A stretch of DNA of 42,206 nt from IMG/VR virus record IMGVR_UViG_3300024264_000069, positions 1 to 42,206 of that record, one strand, 5' to 3'. This document shows, piece after piece, positions 16,581-23,133 of this stretch. The notes under the pieces were generated by a model. That model worked only from the letters and a program-made list of their open reading frames with translations, ran no database searches and was not told where the DNA came from. The number at the start of each line of letters is the position of its first letter. The first letter of the stretch is position 1. The stretch is from a virus. Position numbers and translations under genes: made by a program.

Positions 16581-17447
16581 TTAGTATCCTCTGTATGTTT
16601 TGTCATAATTTTTTAATTCTAATGCTATCACATCTCCAAAATCTTGAAGATCTTCAAAACTATTCTTTACTTGGCGACATCTAGCAATCCAATCCAATTG
16701 TTCAGTAGTTAGTTTGTCGTTGTCTAAATTCAAACTTGGTTTAAGTATATTATATAACCAATCTATACCCAATTCAGGTGCCGGATGTGGATCAACCCAT
16801 TTTAATTTCTTTGGTCCTGATAACCAAGTATAAAATAAATCTACATTTTTCCAACAATATGTCCCAATAGGAGTTACCCAATTACTATTATCCCAAATTT
16901 TCTTGTAAGGTAAAAATTTGTCATTGTCCCATAAGTTTGAATGTTTAGATATTTGTTCTTGATAATTTATTGGGTCAATAATATTATCTGTACCTAACTT
17001 ATTAAATTCTCCTATAGATGTCATCTTCCATTTACACCCTGTAGATTCAACAAGTTGTATAGTTGAATAAATTGCATTTAACGATAACATTATATAAGAT
17101 TGTTCATCGAAGAATGTAGTTAACCAATTTTTGTTATACAATTGTGTGTTTGTATAACCAAATATATTTCCTTTGGTCTTCCAATTATTATCAAGATCTC
17201 GATTGTTTACATCTTCAAACAAATGGTAATCGTTTCTTAAATAATTGGACCATTGTATAACTACTGTATCTTCTGATGTAATGTTATTTTTTACAAAACA
17301 TTCAGATACTCTGTTAGCAATAGCAACATTACCTATACCAGGAACTCCCCAATTTTCAAAATAATCAAATTCCAATCCTAGAAAGTCTGCCCAGGTTGGC
17401 CAAGAATAATTAGTAAAACTACAACCAAAAGTGAATAATCTTGACAT
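16581..17447 (-). CDS. SGNH/GDSL-like hydrolase
   Basis: A 288-aa protein with SGNH hydrolase blocks in order. Block I is FTFGCSFT at 5-12, with Ser10 the likely nucleophile. NWGVPGIGN at 32-40 contains the Gly/Asn oxyanion residues. Block III-like VVIQWSNYLR is at 62-71, and WVDPHPAPELGIDWLY carries Asp219 and His221 of the likely catalytic dyad. Related proteins are esterases or acetyl-hydrolases/transferases acting on polysaccharides. It has no signal peptide, so it acts in the infected cell or on the virion. It begins directly after the GT9 stop codon and precedes the carbamoyltransferase, suggesting work on the same glycan. It could also be an acyltransferase, since the fold supports both. 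Confidence 0.72.
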   Translation of the reverse strand: MSRLFTFGCSFTNYSWPTWADFLGLEFDYFENWGVPGIGNVAIANRVSECFVKNNITSEDTVVIQWSNYLRNDYHLFEDVNNRDLDNNWKTKGNIFGYTNTQLYNKNWLTTFFDEQSYIMLSLNAIYSTIQLVESTGCKWKMTSIGEFNKLGTDNIIDPINYQEQISKHSNLWDNDKFLPYKKIWDNSNWVTPIGTYCWKNVDLFYTWLSGPKKLKWVDPHPAPELGIDWLYNILKPSLNLDNDKLTTEQLDWIARCRQVKNSFEDLQDFGDVIALELKNYDKTYRGY

Positions 17448-18404
17448 CTATTTTTTATTTTTAGTTATAGCTTTTTTTACAGATTTAATAATAACTTCTT
17501 CTACCTTTTCATTCATCTGCATAATACCTTCATTGTGTCTGTCGGAAAATTCGTCTATAGTAATTCTTATAGGACTATAAATTCTTGCTCCTTCGCCCAT
17601 GTCTAGAATATCAAATGATTTTTCGTTAGGGTAAGAAACATTTTCTTTAAATGTACTTCCTACTACTATAGTTGCAGGTATATTCAAAGAATATGCCAAA
17701 TGCTGACCTACACTGTCGCAACCTAAAAAATAATCAGCTTGGTCAATAATTGCTGTCCATGTTCTTAGGTCAACGCCTTGAGGTATTGCAACTGGTTCCG
17801 TTATTCCATGTTTTGAAAATTCTAATGCTACTTCACCCATAAAAATAATAGCATAATCTTTGGATAATTCTTTTACAAGATTAATAACAGTTGTTGCTTC
17901 AAAACTTCTTCCGCTGAAGTCTGTAATTATTCCATTTTCACTTATTACGCCACGTCCAAACGGTTGTATTACTATGGCTTTTTCTTTGCTGGTTTTATCT
18001 TTTACTTCTTTGACCACTTGTGCTGCTGAAATTTTTTCTTGCTTGCTAAGTTTTATTGTGGGTTTAGGAAGATCTCTTACACCTTTATTATTAATTTCAA
18101 TATCATATGCTTGTGATAGATTTGCTTGTTGATTATAGTATTCCCACACTCTGTATGGTTCAGGACTTACTAATTCCATGTCTTTTAATTTATCTTCAAA
18201 CAAATTTTTGTGCCATACATCATATGCTTTTGCATGCAACAATGGATGTCCTTTATAAAAATCAGTGCCGCCTTCACATACAATAATAAAATTATTGTCA
18301 GGATTTTCTTCTGCAAATTTTTCTAATGCAGGTATACTACATACTACACGACCGGCGCCGCCGTTAATAAAAAACGCTTTATTTCTTGACATATTTAATT
18401 CCAT
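17448..18404 (-). CDS. Glycosyltransferase family 9 (heptosyltransferase-like)
   Basis: A 318-aa protein resembling ADP-heptose:LPS heptosyltransferases (GT9, GT-B fold). The N-terminal FFINGGAGRVVCSIPALEKF matches the GT9 start, where Gly-rich residues follow the first strand. The middle has IVIQPFGRGV and DFSGRSFE. The C-terminal nucleotide-sugar site is FLGCDSVGQHLAYSLNIPAT followed by IVVGSTF, equivalent to the family's D-S-G-x-x-HLA-A-x-G-x-P pattern. A second start, ATG 18392 (MSRNKAFF), is equally possible. It is the first gene of a three-gene operon with its own late promoter and an upstream terminator. The ADP-heptose cassette at 4020-6990 would supply its donor. The acceptor is unknown. 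Confidence 0.8.
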   Translation of the reverse strand: MELNMSRNKAFFINGGAGRVVCSIPALEKFAEENPDNNFIIVCEGGTDFYKGHPLLHAKAYDVWHKNLFEDKLKDMELVSPEPYRVWEYYNQQANLSQAYDIEINNKGVRDLPKPTIKLSKQEKISAAQVVKEVKDKTSKEKAIVIQPFGRGVISENGIITDFSGRSFEATTVINLVKELSKDYAIIFMGEVALEFSKHGITEPVAIPQGVDLRTWTAIIDQADYFLGCDSVGQHLAYSLNIPATIVVGSTFKENVSYPNEKSFDILDMGEGARIYSPIRITIDEFSDRHNEGIMQMNEKVEEVIIKSVKKAITKNKK

Positions 18405-18423
18405 TCTAAGTTAACTATGCATT

Positions 18424-18431
18424 TATTTATT
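18424..18431 (-). promoter_or_regulatory. Late promoter for the GT9-SGNH-carbamoyltransferase operon
   Basis: The minus strand reads AATAAATA 20 bases upstream of ATG 18404. It lies just downstream of the terminator at 18466-18491, making the operon an independent late unit. Confidence 0.6.
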
Positions 18432-18465
18432 AGTCGGCATATTTAAAACGGAAGTAAACTGAACT

Positions 18466-18491
18466 AAAAAAAGACGCAAAATGCGCCTTTT
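18466..18491 (-). terminator. Intrinsic terminator after the Gly/Cys-rich gene cluster
   Basis: On the minus strand AAAAGGCGCA (18491-18482) pairs with TGCGTCTTTT (18478-18469) across a 3-nt loop, with one G-T pair. The stem runs into seven consecutive T residues. It lies 22 bases after the stop of the gene at 18513 and before the GT9 promoter. The strongest terminator seen in the window. Confidence 0.85.
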
Positions 18492-18512
18492 AATATTAGA
18501 TTTTGATGGATA

Positions 18513-19478
18513 TTAATCTGCGTCTGGATAACTGTCTAGTGCGTTTGAATGACTATCATTTCGATCATTGTTCTCAACCGGATTTCTAATCATCGTAATT
18601 TTATGCGGTGCTACAGTTGCAATTTTAGACATATTAAATGTTGCACCAGAACCTGCAGAATTTGTTGTGTAATAAACACCTGTATACGATCCAGCTAAAG
18701 GATGATAATCATAACAGTGTTTAGCTGAACTTGTAAACTTTACAATTCCTCCTGCATCATTAATTTCTGACACAGTTAACAAAATATCTGCTGCACTGGC
18801 ACCGTTTTTAAATGCAGGATCAGATATTAATATACCGTCACCGACACTATATCCTGTTCCAGCTGCTGATGCAGTTATAATCCAAGATGCTCCACAATGC
18901 TCCGGCAGTTCTCTCAAATACCTTTTATACTTAGCTACCAAGTTATACAAACTTGTTGGCATATCTTCGCTTAAACGATGATCTGCATTATGTAAAGCTT
19001 TGTTTCTTGTAGTAAGAAATTCTGCCCAAGTCTCGATTGGCGGATGCCACGGAAATGGCTCAACAAACCTTTCAGCTGCAAAATCATACACGATTTCTTC
19101 TTTTTCATATACGTGATCTGGCAACATTGGGTCATTTCTAACATAGGGTAGTGCTGAACCTGGAATATCTTCGCTTGAAGTTGGCATTGCTTCGACATCA
19201 AATCTTCCGTATTGGGGGAATAAAGAACACATAAGTGGATTAACATTGCAATCCACTTCTACAGCATAATCGTTGTCTGGCTGGTTGTTAAATTCGCCAT
19301 CTTGCCAAATAGATTCTTCAATAACTCTGCCAGTTACTTTTCCTGTAGTCCTGTCAACTACAATATATTTTTTATCAGGACCTTCATAAGTAATTGTTGC
19401 TGTAGAGTTATTGTTGTTAGTTTGCGAATACTGATCATCAGTTACGTTGTAAGTAAACTCTTTTGTAATTGTTGCCAT
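18513..19478 (-). CDS. Putative tail-fibre assembly chaperone-like protein A (321 aa)
   Basis: Paralogue of the 215-aa protein at 21034-21681. Shared parts are the N-terminus (TKEFTYNVTDDQYS; TATITYEGPDKKYIVVDRTTG) and a C-terminal region IETWAEFLTTRNKALHNADH...KYKRYLRELPE. The latter fits the W...RN..L...D...Y(R/K)xxLRxLP pattern of phage tail-fibre assembly chaperone-type proteins. A beta-module (about residues 200-288, with GTGYSVGDGILI) has been inserted after that motif and is absent from the paralogue. It is the last gene of the Gly/Cys-rich cluster and lies 13 bases from the nearest Gly/Cys gene. The chaperone role is inferred from the motif and the alternating gene order. Confidence 0.55.
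   Translation of the reverse strand: MATITKEFTYNVTDDQYSQTNNNNSTATITYEGPDKKYIVVDRTTGKVTGRVIEESIWQDGEFNNQPDNDYAVEVDCNVNPLMCSLFPQYGRFDVEAMPTSSEDIPGSALPYVRNDPMLPDHVYEKEEIVYDFAAERFVEPFPWHPPIETWAEFLTTRNKALHNADHRLSEDMPTSLYNLVAKYKRYLRELPEHCGASWIITASAAGTGYSVGDGILISDPAFKNGASAADILLTVSEINDAGGIVKFTSSAKHCYDYHPLAGSYTGVYYTTNSAGSGATFNMSKIATVAPHKITMIRNPVENNDRNDSHSNALDSYPDAD
18615..18881 (-). repeat. Beta-module copy inserted in protein A
   Basis: Residues about 200-288 of the 321-aa protein (GTGYSVGDGILISD, AADILLTVSEI, then LAGSYTGVYYTTNSAGSGAT) match the module repeated in the 2131-aa and 1832-aa proteins. The paralogue at 21034-21681 lacks it, so it looks like an insertion. Confidence 0.6.
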
Positions 19479-19490
19479 TATTATTTCCTA

Positions 19491-20264
19491 TTAGTAAAAG
19501 AGGACATATACCATGCCTCCGGCTCCGTGTTCGCCTGCGCAGCATTGATTATCATATTTATTTGCAGAAAGCCCGCCGCCACCTGGGAACATTCCACAAC
19601 CGCAATCAGCATGCCATGATCTACAATTGCCTGGACCAGGTCGGAACCCGCCTGCTGTAAATGGAGCATTTGCTGTTACTGAATATGCATTACCGAAGCA
19701 ATATTGATTGGGGTGTATACCACCATTTGTTCCACCTATGTGTAAATCTGGAGTTGCGTTGCTGCTTGAACAGCCGCTTCGTCCTCCGCAACAAAAACAC
19801 ATTGAACAACAGTCATAACAGCTGCCATGGAACTGACACCTGCGACATACTGATACAGACATTCCTCCGCACAAGCAATATTTCCATGATGGGCTTCCGC
19901 CTCCGCCGTTGCTACAGATATAAGTCGAACAACCTTCTGCGCCGTTTCCTTCACTAGGATCTACACATCTGTTGCTGCCGCCAGCACAAATTGTAAATGT
20001 ATCTCCTGGGTTTACACTTGTTGATTTAATTGCATACCCGCCAGATCCAGCGCCGCCACCTTGTTGACAACAACATACTCCGCCGCCGCTTCCGCCGCCG
20101 CTCCACATTTCAAAAACTGCATAACTTTTTCCTGCAGGCACTGTCCATAAGAGGCAACAGCCCCCGTTGGCTCTACCCCTGTCAGTATGAGTAACTGTGA
20201 ATTCTCCAGGAACAATTGCTGTTCCTTCTTCATATCCCCATAAATAATCTCTTAAATTTGCCAT
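19491..20264 (-). CDS. Glycine/cysteine-rich putative adhesin 3 (257 aa)
   Basis: One of three paralogues. It has the short N-terminus MANLRDYLWGYEEG, the shared core GGCCLLWTVPAGKSYAVFEM followed by WSGGGSGGGVCCC, then YAIKSTSVNPGDTFTICAGG and long Gly-rich loops. It has 26 Cys by my count, many adjacent (CCC, CC) or as CxC/CxxC, including a dense cluster near SCYDCCSMCFCCGG. It ends in a beta-strand after a final Gly-rich turn (GAGGMVYVLFY). No signal peptide, despite the Cys. Gly-rich stretches recall the polyglycine loops of T4-like gp38-type tip adhesins. The Cys content suggests metal clusters or post-lysis disulphides. AAGGAA ribosome-binding site. Confidence 0.65.
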   Translation of the reverse strand: MANLRDYLWGYEEGTAIVPGEFTVTHTDRGRANGGCCLLWTVPAGKSYAVFEMWSGGGSGGGVCCCQQGGGAGSGGYAIKSTSVNPGDTFTICAGGSNRCVDPSEGNGAEGCSTYICSNGGGGSPSWKYCLCGGMSVSVCRRCQFHGSCYDCCSMCFCCGGRSGCSSSNATPDLHIGGTNGGIHPNQYCFGNAYSVTANAPFTAGGFRPGPGNCRSWHADCGCGMFPGGGGLSANKYDNQCCAGEHGAGGMVYVLFY

Positions 20265-20277
20265 TTATAATCTTTCC

Positions 20278-21027
20278 TTACGAAGCTACACTATAATAAA
20301 TTGATATTAATCCGCCTGCGCCTGGAGCTCCGCACACCACGCTTGTGCTGCTTGCTACTGCGCTTGCGCCTCCTCCGCCGGGCCACTGTGCATTACCGCC
20401 GACACCAACACCGCTGTCGTGAGTACAATAAGACATTGTTCCTCGTGCGCCGCCTGGCGTGTATGGGGCTGATGGCATGTAGCCTTGTGCATTTGCTCCA
20501 CACATTGGACTTCCTTTTGCTGTACCGTTTACACCGCACATTCCAAAAGTTCCCGTCCATGATCCACATTGATATTGGGTGCAAAATTGACAAGTACAGT
20601 TAATCTGGAAGTAGCATCTGCCGTAGCCTTTGCCTCCGCCTGATGCACAAACTTGCACTGCGCCTCCGTTAACATTTACATAACTTGGAAATCCTACACA
20701 TCCTTGGCAATCTTGTTGACTGCATCCTGTTGTACCTGCTGCACACATAGTAAACTGTTCACCAGCTGTTAAGCCTGTCATAATTTTTCTAGCATATGAT
20801 CCTGAACCGCCAGGCCATCCTGATTTACAACAACAGTGTCCAGCTCCGCCGCCTCCGCCGCCCCACAATTCTACACCCAGCCAAGTTACGCCTGCTGGTA
20901 TTGTAAACAAACAACATTGGCCACCATTATTTTGCGTTGTCTTGTTAGTGTTGAAAATATGGAGTTCGGTTATGGTTGCTGCTCCGCCTCCTTCGCCTAT
21001 TCCTAATAATGTTCTTAAGCCTGCCAT
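20278..21027 (-). CDS. Glycine/cysteine-rich putative adhesin 2 (249 aa)
   Basis: Paralogue of the genes at 19491 and 21694. It begins MAGLRTLLGIGEGGG and has the core GGQCCLFTIPAGVTWLGVEL followed by WGGGGGGAGHCCC, then YARKIMTGLTAGEQFTMCAA. It has 19 Cys by my count, with a cluster at RCYFQINCTCQFCTQYQCG. The C-terminus has QWPGGGGASAV and a closing strand GGLISIYYSV. The conserved scaffold with highly different Gly/Cys loops suggests divergence for different receptors. It sits next to another adhesin (13-base gap) and shares the operon promoter at 22798. Confidence 0.65.
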   Translation of the reverse strand: MAGLRTLLGIGEGGGAATITELHIFNTNKTTQNNGGQCCLFTIPAGVTWLGVELWGGGGGGAGHCCCKSGWPGGSGSYARKIMTGLTAGEQFTMCAAGTTGCSQQDCQGCVGFPSYVNVNGGAVQVCASGGGKGYGRCYFQINCTCQFCTQYQCGSWTGTFGMCGVNGTAKGSPMCGANAQGYMPSAPYTPGGARGTMSYCTHDSGVGVGGNAQWPGGGGASAVASSTSVVCGAPGAGGLISIYYSVAS

Positions 21028-21033
21028 TTTATA

Positions 21034-21681
21034 TTAATCCTCTGGTGTCGCTGGCATGTTTACTTTCCATGCTTCAATTTCATCCGCATCACCGTAGTTA
21101 AAAGTTGCTGGTAAATCTCTTAGTGCCTGTCTATAGGTTATCCAAGGTTGTTTAATAGCGTCTGGCTGATCTGGTGATATCTTGCCGTCTGTTGCTGTTA
21201 GTGCGCCGTTTCTAGCATCAATTATCTGATCCCAGGTAACATGAGGTTCTACCAAACTTCCAAGATCCCACGAACTTCCGTCGTGTACTAATTCTTGCAT
21301 ATTGTATGTTTGACCTAATGTAGCAACACTGTTGTACACACATGTAGATCCATCTGGTAAATTATCTGTTGTTTCAGTGACATCTGCGTATGTTACTTCA
21401 TATTCTCTTATTATAGAAATAACAATAGGGTCATCTGCTGCTACAACTTCAACTTTACGATGATTTATCGGAGTTGGAACATCTGCTCCGTCTTCGACAG
21501 AAGTTAGCGGTGGTTGAATATCGCTAAAAAGTCCCGTAGTAGAATCTACAAAAACCCAAATTCTGTCTGGGCCTGTGTAAGTTGCTGTTGCTGTTCTAGC
21601 TAATGAAGTACTTGTACTATACAGAACATCTGCAATGTTGTAAGTAAAAGTTTCTGTTGTTGTTGTAATTGGTGTTGGCAT
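21034..21681 (-). CDS. Putative tail-fibre assembly chaperone-like protein B (215 aa)
   Basis: Paralogue of protein A. The N-terminus TETFTYNIADVLYSTSTS and ATYTGPDRIWVFVDSTTG match A. The C-terminal part has VTWDQIIDARNGALTATDGK and PWITYRQALRDLPATFN. The YRQALRDLP motif is typical of short phage tail-fibre assembly chaperone or tail proteins. The acidic tail ends NMPATPED. It lies between Gly/Cys adhesins 1 and 2, so one partner may serve each adhesin group. Whether it is a chaperone or a virion subunit cannot be decided from sequence alone. GAGG ribosome-binding site. Confidence 0.6.
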   Translation of the reverse strand: MPTPITTTTETFTYNIADVLYSTSTSLARTATATYTGPDRIWVFVDSTTGLFSDIQPPLTSVEDGADVPTPINHRKVEVVAADDPIVISIIREYEVTYADVTETTDNLPDGSTCVYNSVATLGQTYNMQELVHDGSSWDLGSLVEPHVTWDQIIDARNGALTATDGKISPDQPDAIKQPWITYRQALRDLPATFNYGDADEIEAWKVNMPATPED

Positions 21682-21693
21682 TCTTAAATCCTC

Positions 21694-22443
21694 TTATTGG
21701 TATGATACTTTAACTAGGCCTTGGGAGCCATGCTGACCATGACAGTAGCCGCCGCCACAGCTTCTAGCTGATGAGCCACCGCCTGCGGGCCAAGATGGAA
21801 CTGTACACTTATGATAAGGGCCACTGCCGCTTGGTTCTTTAGCACAAAACGATGATGTTTTACTTTCTGATCCAAAACCGCCTGCAGTCATCATGTGTAT
21901 ATCGGTATTACAGTGACAAGTAACAATACTCGTTCCACCTGTTCCATCCATCACAATGTCTCCTAAACCAGTTCCTGATAACAGTCCCCAACAGCATATA
22001 TATCCATAACAAAATCCGCCTCTTGTCATCTGTGAGCAGCCGCCTGTGCCGCCGACAGCACAACCTATTGTTGTGTTTGCTGTAATATCAAAGACATAAC
22101 TAGGATTTGCTCTAGGTTGTATTCCACAACATCCTCCACAGCCAGTTGAACCAGCTGCACAGATTCTGTACTGACAGCCTGCTGCTGTTGAAATTGTTTT
22201 GAGAGCATACGACCCGCCTGTGGCCATAGTTCCTGCTCGTTCACAACATCTTGCTCCGGCGCCGCCTCCGCCTGCACCCCACATCTCAAATGATATGCTG
22301 GTAAAACCTGCAGGTACTGTAAACAAACAGCAACAGCCGCCGGCGCCGGCACCGGTGTCGGTATTTCTAACATAAAATACCGTGTTAGGATTACCAATTG
22401 GTTGTGGCGATAAGTCTGATAAAAGTGAACGTAATGATGCCAT
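21694..22443 (-). CDS. Glycine/cysteine-rich putative adhesin 1 (249 aa)
   Basis: First of the three Gly/Cys paralogues in the transcript. It begins MASLRSLLSDLSPQPIGNPN and has the core GGCCCLFTVPAGFTSISFEM followed by WGAGGGGAGARCC, then YALKTISTAAGCQYRICAAG. It has 21 Cys by my count, with FCYGYICCWG and TCHCNTDIH. The C-terminus has SWPAGGGSSARSCGGG and a closing strand LVKVSY. Alignment with the other two by eye keeps the pattern CC(L/C)-FT(V/I)PAG-E(M/L)W-Gly-run-CC at the same place, which supports a shared fold. It follows the 108-aa fibre gene by only 3 bases. Confidence 0.65.
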   Translation of the reverse strand: MASLRSLLSDLSPQPIGNPNTVFYVRNTDTGAGAGGCCCLFTVPAGFTSISFEMWGAGGGGAGARCCERAGTMATGGSYALKTISTAAGCQYRICAAGSTGCGGCCGIQPRANPSYVFDITANTTIGCAVGGTGGCSQMTRGGFCYGYICCWGLLSGTGLGDIVMDGTGGTSIVTCHCNTDIHMMTAGGFGSESKTSSFCAKEPSGSGPYHKCTVPSWPAGGGSSARSCGGGYCHGQHGSQGLVKVSYQ

Positions 22444-22446
22444 GAT

Positions 22447-22773
22447 TTAGGTTCCTGTAATTACCCAACCGTATGTAGCTCCTGTATAAACTAATACAGT
22501 TGCTGAGTTGTTAATATCAATTGTTAAATTTTCTGCAGAGCTTTGAATATTTGCTCCATTTCTTGCGACTGTGATATTGCTGCCAGCTGCGTTACCACCG
22601 ACGTCAACTATTTGTACAGTATCTCCTGATACTGCATCTGATGATATAGGCAGTGTAATTGTGATACCACCTGAGGTACACAATACCCTATCATTTGTTT
22701 TTGCTTGATAGCTAACAGCAGTTACAACATTAGTTGTTGCATATGATGCTGTGCTTGTAATATATCTTCCCAT
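22447..22773 (-). CDS. Small fibre-like protein (108 aa)
   Basis: Matches a beta-type domain common in phage fibre proteins: DRVLCTSGGITITLPISSDA, then GDTVQIVDVGGNAAGSNITV, ARNGANIQSSAENLTID and LVYTGATYGWVITGT. Such domains often occur near fibre C-termini; here one is free-standing. First gene of the Gly/Cys cluster, with a late promoter 25 bases upstream and an AGGAA ribosome-binding site. It may form the base on which the Gly/Cys proteins sit (inference). Confidence 0.6.
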   Translation of the reverse strand: MGRYITSTASYATTNVVTAVSYQAKTNDRVLCTSGGITITLPISSDAVSGDTVQIVDVGGNAAGSNITVARNGANIQSSAENLTIDINNSATVLVYTGATYGWVITGT

Positions 22774-22797
22774 AATATGTTGTTCCTTCGTTACTTG

Positions 22798-22805
22798 TAT
22801 TTATG
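22798..22805 (-). promoter_or_regulatory. Late promoter for the Gly/Cys-rich cluster
   Basis: The minus strand reads CATAAATA 25 bases upstream of ATG 22773. It overlaps the TAA stop (22801-22803) of the preceding gene. With the terminator at 18466-18491 it defines one transcription unit of six genes. Confidence 0.6.
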
Positions 22806-23118
22806 CTGTTGTTTCAATTCCGAACGCTACAGCAGTTACATTTGCTTGCGAGGAACGTACTACGATCTTCTGCGTTGCAGCTAGTACAATACCAGTGCGT
22901 TCTAATATGTTTTTTGGTAATAATTCAGTTTCAAACTCAATATATTCACCTAGTGTAGGAGCATCTAAATCAGCAATTGCAACGTTAATTACAGTAGGTT
23001 GGTTACCCCTGTTAACAATGTTTAAACTTGCCACGGTATATATGTCCGCCGGCGTAGTGTAAACCGTTGTGTTTGTGCCTGCTGCGATATCAGCTCCTGC
23101 TAATCTACCTGTGGCCAT
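22801..23118 (-). CDS. Small beta-rich structural protein (105 aa)
   Basis: One of three small proteins (105, 109 and 110 aa) with the same plan. An N-terminal strand is followed by ASLNIVNRGNQPTVINVAIA, a loop, LPKNILERTGIVLAATQKI and a final VRSSQANVTAVAFGIET strand. The plan resembles the single-domain beta-sandwich virion proteins of marine myoviruses. It has a GGAG ribosome-binding site and follows the 1832-aa gene by 15 bases on the same transcript. Function unknown, probably a virion accessory protein. Confidence 0.5.
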   Translation of the reverse strand: MATGRLAGADIAAGTNTTVYTTPADIYTVASLNIVNRGNQPTVINVAIADLDAPTLGEYIEFETELLPKNILERTGIVLAATQKIVVRSSQANVTAVAFGIETTA

Positions 23119-23133
23119 TTTCTTTTATCTCCG

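Noticed and set aside
16580-16606. ATG 16606 as start of the carbamoyltransferase
   Set aside because: No ribosome-binding site, and it would overlap the SGNH gene by 26 bases. ATG 16579 has GAGG at suitable spacing.
20260-20272. TATAAATG overlapping the adhesin 3 start as a late promoter
   Set aside because: It breaks the last base of the box and includes the start codon itself, leaving no leader.
19661-20603. Plus- and minus-frame ORFs rich in His, Arg or Leu over the Gly/Cys genes
   Set aside because: These are shadow frames created by Gly and Cys codon bias. The chosen frames have conserved paralogous cores and ribosome-binding sites.
19491-22443. Diversity-generating retroelement acting on the adhesin genes
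   Set aside because: No reverse transcriptase or template-repeat pair was seen in the window, so loop divergence alone does not support it.
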